Source: Motiliproteus sp048265065
GTDB taxonomy: Bacteria > Pseudomonadota > Gammaproteobacteria > Pseudomonadales > Balneatricaceae
Assembly (NCBI GenBank): GCA_048265065.1
Contig: JBLXCH010000004.1
Span: forward strand, 1 to 64,000
Reading direction: 5' to 3'
Length of the DNA stretch: 64,000 nucleotides
Below, piece after piece: positions 51,629 through 59,259 of this stretch. The notes under the pieces are model-generated. The model was not told the DNA's origin and searched no databases. It was given only the letters and a program-made list of their open reading frames with translations. Both the position numbers and the translations under genes were made by a program. How positions within the stretch are numbered: the stretch's first letter is position 1; each line of letters opens with the position of its first letter.

Positions 51629-51913
51629 ATGCTCAATTATTTACGAATATTCAGTTGGTTCTTATTTACCTTCGGCGTAGTGGGGTTTGTGACCGTGTTT
51701 TTAGGCTTTGCTCCGAAAATTGGTTCTGGTCCGGCTGCATTAGGTTTAATGGCTGTGCAAGCTATAGTCGGTGGAGGTATCGTCTACGGATTCCGTTTAT
51801 TGAAAGAAGAGCGTATTCCGAGAAAGGTCTTGCTATATGGGGGGTGGGCACTGGTGGTTGTGTTGATTATTGTCGGCCAAATATGGGTGAATAGCGCTGA
51901 GATAAATTTATAG
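51629..51913 (+). CDS. Small membrane protein of unknown function
   Basis: 94-residue protein with three likely helices (FSWFLFTFGVVGFVTVFLGF, LGLMAVQAIVGGGIVYGF, LLYGGWALVVVLIIVGQIW). A Gly/Ala-rich middle. ATG at 51629 follows a weak GGTTAG-like site. I do not recognise the family. Divergent from hipB. Confidence 0.6.
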   Translation: MLNYLRIFSWFLFTFGVVGFVTVFLGFAPKIGSGPAALGLMAVQAIVGGGIVYGFRLLKEERIPRKVLLYGGWALVVVLIIVGQIWVNSAEINL

Positions 51914-52069
51914 TTTGATCGATACAGGTTCGCCAAATACAGGTTCGACCAATAAATTGCTCTACCGAGCCCGCTTCTTTTAAGCTGTTTTTCGATATTG
52001 ACTAATAACTCGCGGTGACACTAAAACGCCGCCATTAAATTTTGATGTTTTACCAAAAGGAATAACACC

Positions 52070-52591
52070 GTGATCCATTTGCTACTTGCCATCGGCATTA
52101 TTTTAGCAATGATAATTAGTGTCCGTTTTTCGACGAAAATGATTAATCGATATGGCGAGAGTAAGTCGGTTAATTTGTATCGAGTGAAGTACATATCGAA
52201 AACCATCAACATCGCGTTGGTCGCGTTCTTCGTTATTTTGTTAATTAGTGTGTTGGGGTACCAGTCAACGCAGGTTTACTTCTTCTTATCATCTATCTTT
52301 GCCGTGATTGGGGTTGCGATGTTTGCTCAATGGTCAATTTTGAGCAACGTGACGGCCAGTTTAATTATCTTCTTCGGTTTTCCTTATCGGGTCGGTGATA
52401 AGGTGGTGGTGATCGATAAGGATGCGGACGTTTCGGGTATTATTGAGGAAATCTCCTTATTTCATGTCTTAATACGCCGAGGTGAGGATGTGATCAGTTA
52501 CCCGAACACGTTAATCTTGCAAAAGGGTGTGATTAAAAAAGGTTCGTTAGAAACGGTAGAAGAAGCGCCGACGGGGAATTTAGACGAATAG
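52070..52591 (+). CDS. Short MscS-like channel domain protein
   Basis: 173-residue protein with three predicted helices and a short MscS beta domain. GVAMFAQWSILSNVTASLIIFFG (about residues 85-107) corresponds to the pore helix, and FPYRVGDKVVVI followed by SYPNTLIL to the beta domain. The C-terminal domain of full MscS is missing. GTG start at 52070 with AAAGG eight bases earlier. Such short MscS homologues exist; channel function here is uncertain. Confidence 0.82.
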   Translation: MIHLLLAIGIILAMIISVRFSTKMINRYGESKSVNLYRVKYISKTINIALVAFFVILLISVLGYQSTQVYFFLSSIFAVIGVAMFAQWSILSNVTASLIIFFGFPYRVGDKVVVIDKDADVSGIIEEISLFHVLIRRGEDVISYPNTLILQKGVIKKGSLETVEEAPTGNLDE

Positions 52592-52601
52592 TTGTGAATA
52601 G

Positions 52602-52629
52602 AAGAGGCAATGTAGGTTGCCTCTTTTTT
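52602..52629 (+). terminator. Terminator after the short MscS gene
   Basis: AAGAGGCAA pairs with TTGCCTCTT, six-base loop TGTAGG, T-run to 52628. 10 bp after the stop of the MscS gene. Confidence 0.85.
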
Positions 52630-52638
52630 GTTGGTAAC

Positions 52639-52980
52639 TTAGCCGCAGCACTTTTTGAATTTTTTACCGCTACCACAGCTGCACGGCTCGTTACGGGCTG
52701 GTGTTTTTTCAGTTTTCACTGACGCTACCTTGTTGAGTAGTATCGTGAGAGGCTCAATCGCCTCAACGGCATCGTCATTAGTGTCAATGGTGATATTGGC
52801 GAATAGCTGTTTTTCTTCCAATATTTTTTCGATTTCAGCTTTGCGATCTTCATTAGTAACTAACAGTTCCAACGGGTGTTTTTTACTTCCAGATTTTGCG
52901 GCAGCTTTTGTTTCAAAGCCGTATTTGATGTGGCTTTGGCGTGCGTCTTGACGACCTTTGAAAAAGAATTTATCTGACAT
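52639..52980 (-). CDS. SEC-C motif protein of the PBPRA1643 family
   Basis: 113-residue protein with an N-terminal SWIM/SEC-C family part (KFFFKGRQDARQSHIKYGFET) and a C-terminal zinc-binding SEC-C motif EPCSCGSGKKFKKCCG. Family matches PBPRA1643-type proteins common in marine gammaproteobacteria. Basic and soluble; function unknown, nucleic-acid or translation association is a guess. Confidence 0.88.
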   Translation of the reverse strand: MSDKFFFKGRQDARQSHIKYGFETKAAAKSGSKKHPLELLVTNEDRKAEIEKILEEKQLFANITIDTNDDAVEAIEPLTILLNKVASVKTEKTPARNEPCSCGSGKKFKKCCG

Positions 52981-53306
52981 TGATGGCTCTCATATTGGGT
53001 GATGCTTGCTGTACTACTTGTCGTAATATTTGTCGTACTTAATTTACAGCATCGATAATTGGCGCTGTTTTTTGCCGAAACTGAAGTTGAAACTAAAAAG
53101 CCGAGACTAAAAAGTTAAGAGTAAAAACTAAACATGAGGCTAGGAAGTCAGAAGCTAAAGAGACGAAACGAGCGCCAATGATACGGGGAAAGTAGTCATT
53201 GTGAAATGTGAAAAAGCTTTTTTGAAAATTGTGAGATACTAGGCGGCAAATGACTGCCTCAAACTGCTGTTATAAAGCGTCCCTCTTCAAATTTAATAAC
53301 CTGTGA
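52981..53306. other. Divergent intergenic region, 326 bp
   Basis: Between the SEC-C and RRM genes. Contains ATTGGCGCT (53058-53066) and its exact complement AGCGCCAAT (53171-53179), flanking an A-rich stretch with repeats of ACTAAAAAG. Two copies of TTGTCGTA near 53019 and 53032. Promoters for both genes must lie here. Confidence 0.55.
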
Positions 53307-53552
53307 ATGTTCATTATGAAATTACTTGTCCGCAATCTTACTCGCTCTACAACAGAAGAAGAAATTCGTGATCTATTTGCTGCATACGGGGTGGTGAATG
53401 AGTGTGATCTAGTGCTCGATAAAGAAACCGGAAAATCAAAAGGGTTTGCTTTTGTGGTCATGCCTGATGCCAAAGCAGCTAAAACAGCAATGTCAGAGCT
53501 GCATGAAAAACGAGTTGCTAAAAATAGAATCCGCGTGAAGTTAGCTAGCTAA
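53307..53552 (+). CDS. RNA-recognition-motif (RRM) protein
   Basis: 81-residue single RRM protein. RNP-2 is LLVRNL at the start and RNP-1 is KGFAFVVM near residue 52. Bacterial RRM proteins of this kind are often cold-induced RNA binders. Start at ATG 53307; a second in-frame ATG at 53316 gives the usual N-terminus MKLLVRNL and may be the real one. Neither has a clear ribosome site. Confidence 0.9.
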   Translation: MFIMKLLVRNLTRSTTEEEIRDLFAAYGVVNECDLVLDKETGKSKGFAFVVMPDAKAAKTAMSELHEKRVAKNRIRVKLAS

Positions 53553-53586
53553 GAAAAGTAAACAATGCTGGGTAAAAGTTAAGACT

Positions 53587-53610
53587 AAAAAGGCCCTAGA
53601 GGCCTTTTTT
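53587..53610. terminator. Bidirectional terminator between RRM and K+ channel genes
   Basis: AAAAAGGCC, loop CTAGA, GGCCTTTTT: T-runs on both strands. It lies 35 bp after the RRM stop and overlaps the last codons of the minus-strand channel gene. Confidence 0.85.
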
Positions 53611-54030
53611 CTTGGTGACGATTCGCTGCATTTCCAAATAAGTAAAAGAGGCCGACCAGGCAATAAGGACTAATCCTACTAAGGCTTCTGAACCTGCAAT
53701 AAAACGAACATGGCCTACCGGAACTAAATCGCCGTATCCTAGCGTTGTGTAATTCACAAATGAGAAATACACGCAATCAAGCAGCTGGTAGGTGAACTCT
53801 CCTGAAATATCACCGACACCCCCGATTTTAAAGGTCAAAAAGTAGACTAGGCCAAAAATCCAAACCTCAATAACATGGATGAATATGATCACTAGCATGC
53901 CTATGGGTAGCAACAAACGATGAGGCCAACGGCGTTTGAAGTGATGCTCCGATAAGTGTGTGAGCACTTCGTAATGGATAAGTACCACTAATAAGATGGC
54001 AATAATCGTGCTGATGAGTACGGTTAACAT
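53596..54030 (-). CDS. Two-helix potassium channel protein
   Basis: 144-residue membrane protein with an ion-channel domain (PF07885). The selectivity filter reads TTLGYGD near residue 97 (FVNYTTLGYGDLVPVG), between hydrophobic helices; one more helix at the N-terminus (LISTIIAILLVVLIHYEVL) and one near 45-65. There is no cytoplasmic regulatory domain. Stop codon lies inside the shared terminator. Confidence 0.88.
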   Translation of the reverse strand: MLTVLISTIIAILLVVLIHYEVLTHLSEHHFKRRWPHRLLLPIGMLVIIFIHVIEVWIFGLVYFLTFKIGGVGDISGEFTYQLLDCVYFSFVNYTTLGYGDLVPVGHVRFIAGSEALVGLVLIAWSASFTYLEMQRIVTKKKGL

Positions 54031-54140
54031 AAGTCTGCGGCCATCCAGTCTTAATGATAAATTAAAAGTAATTGCTCAAGGTTTACCTTTTAGGGCTAAA
54101 GCCATAATAACCATTTGTGATGAAAGAAAGCAGCTGCCTG

Positions 54141-54590
54141 TTATTGATTGCGTTCTGTGGAGCGTTTAGGTGTGTTTGAAAAATTATAAGCATCGTTTGT
54201 TTGTAGTGCGCCAGATGCGGCAAGCCCGAGTAGTTTTCTAAATTTAGGGCATTCCATATGGCTAGGTGCTGAACATACGGCAGCATGCCTTAATCCGTCT
54301 CGCATTGCTGTGAGCTGACGAATTGACTCATCCAGCTCGTCTGCTTTTTCATTGAGTTTGTCACGGTTGATAGTCAACTGGCCTTTTGTGCCTAACATTT
54401 CTGCAATTTCATTTAGGGAAAACCCCGCCGTTTGACCCAACGCTATCAGTGCGAGTTGCTCAATAATTCTAGGGCCAAAAACCCGGCGTAAACCACTTCT
54501 GCCGACGGACTGAATCAACCCTTTCTCTTCGTAATAACGAATAGTTGACGCAGGAACGCCTGTCTTTTTGACGACTTCAGAAATATCCAT
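54141..54590 (-). CDS. MerR-family transcriptional regulator
   Basis: 149-residue regulator with an N-terminal winged-helix (SEVVKKTGVPASTIRYYEEKGLI at 4-26, SGLRRVFGPRIIEQLALI) and a coiled dimerisation helix (LNEKADELDESIRQLTAMRDGL). Two Cys in the C-terminal part (HAAVCSAPSHMECPKF) may sense metal or redox. Divergent from DUF2938 with a 78-bp shared region that holds a MerR-type promoter. Confidence 0.9.
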   Translation of the reverse strand: MDISEVVKKTGVPASTIRYYEEKGLIQSVGRSGLRRVFGPRIIEQLALIALGQTAGFSLNEIAEMLGTKGQLTINRDKLNEKADELDESIRQLTAMRDGLRHAAVCSAPSHMECPKFRKLLGLAASGALQTNDAYNFSNTPKRSTERNQ

Positions 54591-54599
54591 AGGAAGCTA

Positions 54600-54630
54600 T
54601 TGACTTAAAGTTGACTTTAACTTGTAGGCT
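54600..54630 (+). promoter_or_regulatory. MerR-type promoter with 19-bp spacer upstream of DUF2938
   Basis: -35 TTGACT (54600-54605) and -10 TAGGCT (54625-54630) separated by 19 bp, the extended spacer typical of MerR-activated promoters. AAGTT and AACTT arms (54608-54612, 54619-54623) are centred in the spacer; TTAAAGT/ACTTTAA overlaps them. Confidence 0.65.
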
Positions 54631-54668
54631 AGCAATGCAGTTCTGAAAAATCAATGTAGGAGGCAATT

Positions 54669-55157
54669 ATGAATCTGCTAATCAATACGCTGCTTATCGG
54701 AGTAGGTGCAACCCTCGTGATGGATTGTTGGTCCGTTTTACGCAAAGTCTTGCTTGGCGTTGAGCCGCCAAACTGGGGGCTTGTTGGTCGCTGGGTATTT
54801 TATTTAGGGAAAGGGCGTTTTTTTCATGATTCGATAAAGCGCACAGAGCCTGTTGTCGGAGAAACAATGATCGGTTGGTGTACGCATTACATTGTCGGCG
54901 TACTTTTTGCCCTATTGCTACTGTTGATCTATGGGAACACTTGGTTGAGCAATCCAACACTATTGCCCGCATTAATGGTTGGTTTGTGTACTGTGCTCGC
55001 GCCTTTTATGTTAATGCAGCCAGGCATGGGAGCAGGGGTAGCGTCATCAAGAAGCCCTAAGCCTTGGGCTGCAAGAAGCAATAGCATAGTGGCGCATATG
55101 GTTTTTGGGCTGGGCCTGTATATAGCGGCCTTAGGGTTGCAAGCACTGCAAGGCTAA
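54669..55157 (+). CDS. DUF2938 membrane protein
   Basis: 162-residue membrane protein of the DUF2938 family: GVGATLVMDCWSVLRKVLLG at the start, GRWVFYLGKGRFFHDSI and GWCTHYIVGVLFALLLL. About four helices. AGGAGG is placed just before the ATG at 54669. It lies downstream of the MerR-type promoter, so the regulator probably controls it. Function unknown. Confidence 0.9.
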   Translation: MNLLINTLLIGVGATLVMDCWSVLRKVLLGVEPPNWGLVGRWVFYLGKGRFFHDSIKRTEPVVGETMIGWCTHYIVGVLFALLLLLIYGNTWLSNPTLLPALMVGLCTVLAPFMLMQPGMGAGVASSRSPKPWAARSNSIVAHMVFGLGLYIAALGLQALQG

Positions 55158-55199
55158 TCGCTGTTGTATCAATAGATTGAAGAAAATTAGGAGAAAGTG

Positions 55200-55424
55200 A
55201 TGTCAATTCCTGCTCGTTATGCACCGCTACTTTTTAGCGCGCTGTTGTCCGCTATTATGGTTTGTATCGTATCTGCGTTTGTTTTACTGATATCTGGAGG
55301 GTTAGCGCAAAGTTTCCTAGAGAACTGGGTGAAAAGCTGTTTGACGACATGGCCAGTGGCGTTTCCGACGGTAGCTGTTGTTGCACCTTTGGTGCGAAGG
55401 TTGGTGCAGCGGATTACTGCTTAG
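55200..55424 (+). CDS. DUF2798 small membrane protein
   Basis: 74 residues from the ATG at 55200, six bases after AGGAG; a GTG one codon earlier is too close. DUF2798 features: ARYAPLLFSALLSAIMVCIVS and WPVAFPTVAVVAPLVRRLV. Two helices. 42 bp after DUF2938, probably the same transcript. Confidence 0.88.
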   Translation: MSIPARYAPLLFSALLSAIMVCIVSAFVLLISGGLAQSFLENWVKSCLTTWPVAFPTVAVVAPLVRRLVQRITA

Positions 55425-55465
55425 CGATTAGACAGGGTTCATTGAGTTTAAAAGAAAATGGAGAG

Positions 55466-55491
55466 CAGCCGGTACACTAATATACCGGCTG
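55466..55491. terminator. Hairpin between convergent DUF2798 and peroxiredoxin genes
   Basis: CAGCCGGTA / TACCGGCTG 9-bp stem with eight-base loop. No strong T-run on either side, so a weak or bidirectional terminator. Confidence 0.5.
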
Positions 55492-55501
55492 TCATTCGTG
55501 A

Positions 55502-56164
55502 CTAACTGCTTGGTTGTTTAACTTTACGTAGGTAAGGCTTCACTGTTTCCCAACCGTCAGGATAAATATCTTTGGCGGCTTCGTTACTAACACCCGGTAC
55601 GATGATGACATCGTCGCCGTTCTGCCAGTTGGCTGGTGTTGCAACTTTGTGCTGTGCAGTTAACTGCATAGAGTCGATAACGCGAAGGATTTCGTTAAAG
55701 TTACGGCCAGTGGTCATTGGGTAAGTCATCATCATTTTGATGTTTTTGTCGGGCCCGATAACAAACACAGAACGTACTGTTGCGTTGGTCATTGCGGTAC
55801 GGTTTTCCGCCGCTTCGTTTTCATCCGCTGGGAACATGTTGTACAGCTTAGCAACGTTTAAGTTGGTATCGGCGATAACTGGGTAAGACACAGAGCAGTT
55901 GCCGACTTCTTCTACGTCTTTCAACCATTCTTGGTGATCGGCTACAGGGTCGATGCTAATAGCAATGATCTTTGTATTACGTTGGGCGAATTCTGACTCG
56001 ATACCTGCCATGTAGCCTAATTCGGTCGTACATACTGGGGTGAAATCTTTAGGGTGAGAAAACAATACCGCCCAGCTATCGCCGATCCAGTCGTGGAAGT
56101 TAATCGTTCCTTGCGTGGTTTCTGCCGTAAAGTTCGGCGCTTGGTCATTGATACGTAGAGACAT
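55502..56164 (-). CDS. 1-Cys peroxiredoxin (Prx6 family)
   Basis: 220 residues from the ATG at 56164 (AAGGAT six bases before). The peroxidatic Cys is in DFTPVCTTELG near residue 46, and the Prx6-type C-terminal domain (PANWQNGDDVIIVPGVSNEAA) is present. No second conserved resolving Cys. Reduces peroxides in the cytoplasm. A single-gene unit. Confidence 0.93.
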   Translation of the reverse strand: MSLRINDQAPNFTAETTQGTINFHDWIGDSWAVLFSHPKDFTPVCTTELGYMAGIESEFAQRNTKIIAISIDPVADHQEWLKDVEEVGNCSVSYPVIADTNLNVAKLYNMFPADENEAAENRTAMTNATVRSVFVIGPDKNIKMMMTYPMTTGRNFNEILRVIDSMQLTAQHKVATPANWQNGDDVIIVPGVSNEAAKDIYPDGWETVKPYLRKVKQPSS

Positions 56165-56332
56165 CACAATATCCTTTATAGTTATGCTGGAGAGTTATGC
56201 TGGCTTATTGCCTAATTATACGAAATAGCCAGTTATACGGAACAGCGAGTGTGAAGCAAAATACCGCCCTAGATCATACCGCTGCTAAGGCCTAAAATCT
56301 AAATGGGGGTGATTTCTGGAGAAACAAGCATA

Positions 56333-56794
56333 TTAAATCCAGCGTCGAACCCTTCTTTTATATTCGCTGTATTGGTCACCAAATAAAGCCGATAGTGCGG
56401 CTTCCTCTGGTTTTATTTGTAGGTGATTGATATAGAGAACGAAACCGCAGATTCCAAGGATTGTTAGCGGTGCTGATAGAAAACACGCCCAAGCTGCGAG
56501 AAAGAGACAAGACCCTAGATACATTGGGTTGCGAGTAAACCGATAAATACCCTGAGTTACTAAACGAGTTGTGTTGTGCGGCGCTAAAGGGTTGATGGTG
56601 GTCTTGGCAGTAAAAAAGGTGATGAGGGCAATCAGGTCGAGCGCGAGTCCCAAGCCTGTTAAGAGTAACGCCAAAACCAATTGATTGGAGTCGCCGAAGT
56701 TAAGGGTTGGTGTGAAAGGTGCTAGCAACCACATTAAAAAACCAAAGAGTAGAGCGACTAATGGCGGCGGAATTTTCTTTTCAAGACAGGTCAT
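56333..56794 (-). CDS. Isoprenylcysteine carboxylmethyltransferase (ICMT)-like membrane protein
   Basis: 153 residues from the ATG at 56794 (a TTG at 56803 would add three). About four helices, then the PEMT/ICMT signature region: LVTQGIYRFTRNPMYLGSCL near 83-102 and KPEEAALSALFGDQYSEYKRRVRRWI at the end. Family members methylate isoprenylcysteine or phospholipid substrates; the bacterial substrate is unknown. Confidence 0.85.
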   Translation of the reverse strand: MTCLEKKIPPPLVALLFGFLMWLLAPFTPTLNFGDSNQLVLALLLTGLGLALDLIALITFFTAKTTINPLAPHNTTRLVTQGIYRFTRNPMYLGSCLFLAAWACFLSAPLTILGICGFVLYINHLQIKPEEAALSALFGDQYSEYKRRVRRWI

Positions 56795-56957
56795 GTTTAT
56801 CAATTTATTAGCATCCTGCGTTGGTTTGAGGCGGTTAGGCTAACCTCGTTTTATCATTGATTTGGCATTTGTGGCCCAATAAATCTGTTATTAGGTTAAG
56901 ATAACCTCCTGTTATTGCATCTGCATTCTTTTTCATCCAATAAGCTGTTTTGTCTCG

Positions 56958-57380
56958 ATGATGTTAATGATTAACGCCCATATTAGTATTCCCGAAAGTG
57001 AGGTTGAGATTACCTTTATCCGCGCTCAGGGTGCGGGTGGTCAAAATGTCAACAAGGTGTCTAGCGCGGTACATTTGCGGTTTGATGTTGGCGCATCATC
57101 TTTGCCCAGTGTTTATAAAGAACGTATCTTGGCGACAAAAGACTCTCGCTTGAGTAAAGAGGGGGTGATGATTATTAAAGGGCAGCAGTTTCGTACTCAA
57201 GAAAAAAATCGTGAAGATGCGTTAAAACGTTTGGTCTCTTTTATTCAGGCCGCAGTCAAAGTGGATAAAACCCGAGTGGCCACAAAGCCAAGCTACAGCG
57301 CTCAGCGTAAGCGGGTTGAAAGCAAAACCAAACGTGGACAAGTGAAGCAGTTACGCGGCCGCGTTGATCACTCCTCCTAA
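56958..57380 (+). CDS. arfB: Alternative ribosome-rescue peptidyl-tRNA hydrolase
   Basis: 140-residue YaeJ/ArfB protein. The catalytic GGQ motif is in RAQGAGGQNVNKVSSAVHL near 23-41, and the basic C-terminal tail (KRVESKTKRGQVKQLRGR) would enter the mRNA channel. Releases stalled ribosomes without a stop codon. Start at 56958; several Met codons follow so the exact start may be 3-12 bp later. Confidence 0.95.
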   Translation: MMLMINAHISIPESEVEITFIRAQGAGGQNVNKVSSAVHLRFDVGASSLPSVYKERILATKDSRLSKEGVMIIKGQQFRTQEKNREDALKRLVSFIQAAVKVDKTRVATKPSYSAQRKRVESKTKRGQVKQLRGRVDHSS

Positions 57381-57405
57381 TCGGTTAATTAGCTTTTTGG
57401 TTTAT

Positions 57406-59259
57406 CTAAGTTTCTAGCGTTTGTGCTAATTGCTGCAATCGATACATGCTTTGATAAATACCATCATGGTGCGTCATTAGTTCATTGTGAGTACCAGATT
57501 CGGCCAGTTGCCCGTGGGATAACACCCAAATTTTGTCGGCTTGCTGAATTGTAGACAGACGATGGGCAACCACAACCATGGTGACTTCACCCTGTAATGC
57601 TTTTAATGCTTGTTGAACCGCTTGTTCGGTTTCGCTATCGACGTTGGCTGTCGCTTCATCTAGCAACAAAATCTTCGGTTTGGCGGCTAATGCGCGAGCA
57701 ATAACTAATTGTTGACGCTGGCCTGTTGATAGGCGAGTGCCACGCTCACCTAGCAAGGTAGCGTAACCATCGGACAAATCATCAATATAGTCGCTTAGTC
57801 CTGCTGCTTTAGCTGCAGCTGCAATCGCGCTTTGGTTCAAATTGCGCCCCATGTCGATGTTTTCTGCAATGGTCGCCGCTAGAATAAAAGGTTCTTGTGG
57901 AACGATAGCAATCCCTTGGTGAAGTGCTTGCTGGCTAAGGTGATGTAAAGGATGGTTATCAATGCTCAGCGAGCCTGTACTGGGCTGATAAAAATTTAAG
58001 AGCAGGCTTAATAACGTACTTTTACCACTGCCCGTGTGCCCAACAATGGCGTGAAACTCCCCTGCAGGGACTGAAATATCGAGATTTTTAAGGACTGGTT
58101 TGTTTGCTTGGTAGGCAAAGCAGAGCTGCTCAATAGTAATTGTGCCTTGGCTGATTTCTGCACCTGTTACGCTGTTTTTCTCAACGTTTTCATGCAGTAA
58201 TTCATAGACACGATCACCGGCAACCATCGCCTGCTGATATAAATTGAAACGCTGAGTGATCTCTGCCACAGGGTCTGTAAAACGACTGAGATAGCTTAAA
58301 AAAGCGTAGAGCACACCGATTTCCGCAATGCCTGACTGTAGTTGAATATCAAATACCAAAATAACCCCAACCAAAATGACAATGCTCAGCAGATCAATAG
58401 CCGGCCGAAGAAGCGCTGCGCTGGCCTTGATGGTGCGTCTTCTGGCGGCCCAATAGGCATGATTATATTGTTCGAACTCTTGAGTGAAGCGTTGTTGTTG
58501 AGCGGCCGCTTGGATAACGGCCATTCCAGAAATCGATTCGCTAATGCTGCCATTAATTTCAGAGCGATGCTGCTGGCTTTCTGCCATAGGGGGACCGCTT
58601 AATCGTTGATACAGCATTATCACGCAAACAACTACGGGGATGAGGATTAAGCTAACCAGCATTAACTGAACATTCAGAAATGCCATGGCGATGATGATGC
58701 CGATCAGCAAAATACTGTTAGCTAATACGACCGATAAAAACTGCACATAGAGGTTTTTGATTGCCTCGGTATCATTGGTGATACGACTCACGAGTTGCCC
58801 CGTCAGGTGCTTATCAAAAAATTGCATGGGGAGCCGGATCACATGCTCAAAGGCTTGTTGTCGAATCGCTTTCACCGCATTTAGCGCTATCGTGCTAAAC
58901 CTCAGCATTTGTTGATAGCGAATCCAGATCCCGACGTATTGAGTCACAATGTAAATGACTAAGAGTGTCACTAATGCACTCACGTCATAGTTTTTAGGCA
59001 TTAGGTAATCATCAATGAATATCTTGGCCAAAATGGGGCCGGTCACATCTGCCGCAACTGCTAACACCAATAGGAGTAAGGCTTTAATGAGTAACGGTTT
59101 ATCTTGATAAACATGGTTTAACAGCAACCGGAAGGTTTTGTTTTTGCTGCTTGTTGAAGCTGTGTTGCTAGGTTCTGTATTGCTAGATTCTGTATTGCTA
59201 CGTTCTGTATTAGTAGTGTCAGAATCCGGTTTTGTTGGTGCAGTCGCATTGTCACTCAT
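57406..59259 (-). CDS. ABC exporter half (MdlB-like), membrane plus ATPase
   Basis: 617-residue half-transporter with six helices (residues 55-340) and an ATPase domain. Walker A is GHTGSGKSTLL, signature LSTGQRQQLVIARAL, Walker B ILLLDEATANVD, switch His VVAHRLST. The N-terminus (residues 1-45) is extended and repetitive: N-T-E-x-S repeated in residues 17-31. Start overlaps the upstream half by 4 bp (ATGA), so the two form a heterodimer of the MdlAB type. Substrate unknown. Confidence 0.94.
   Translation of the reverse strand: MSDNATAPTKPDSDTTNTERSNTESSNTEPSNTASTSSKNKTFRLLLNHVYQDKPLLIKALLLLVLAVAADVTGPILAKIFIDDYLMPKNYDVSALVTLLVIYIVTQYVGIWIRYQQMLRFSTIALNAVKAIRQQAFEHVIRLPMQFFDKHLTGQLVSRITNDTEAIKNLYVQFLSVVLANSILLIGIIIAMAFLNVQLMLVSLILIPVVVCVIMLYQRLSGPPMAESQQHRSEINGSISESISGMAVIQAAAQQQRFTQEFEQYNHAYWAARRRTIKASAALLRPAIDLLSIVILVGVILVFDIQLQSGIAEIGVLYAFLSYLSRFTDPVAEITQRFNLYQQAMVAGDRVYELLHENVEKNSVTGAEISQGTITIEQLCFAYQANKPVLKNLDISVPAGEFHAIVGHTGSGKSTLLSLLLNFYQPSTGSLSIDNHPLHHLSQQALHQGIAIVPQEPFILAATIAENIDMGRNLNQSAIAAAAKAAGLSDYIDDLSDGYATLLGERGTRLSTGQRQQLVIARALAAKPKILLLDEATANVDSETEQAVQQALKALQGEVTMVVVAHRLSTIQQADKIWVLSHGQLAESGTHNELMTHHDGIYQSMYRLQQLAQTLET
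59167..59211. repeat. In-frame 15-bp tandem repeat inside the MdlB-like gene
   Basis: Three copies of GCTA(C/G)(G/A)TTCTGTATT-like 15-mers at 59167, 59182 and 59197, encoding NTEPS, NTESS and NTERS in a flexible N-terminal extension. Copy changes would keep the frame. Confidence 0.92.
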
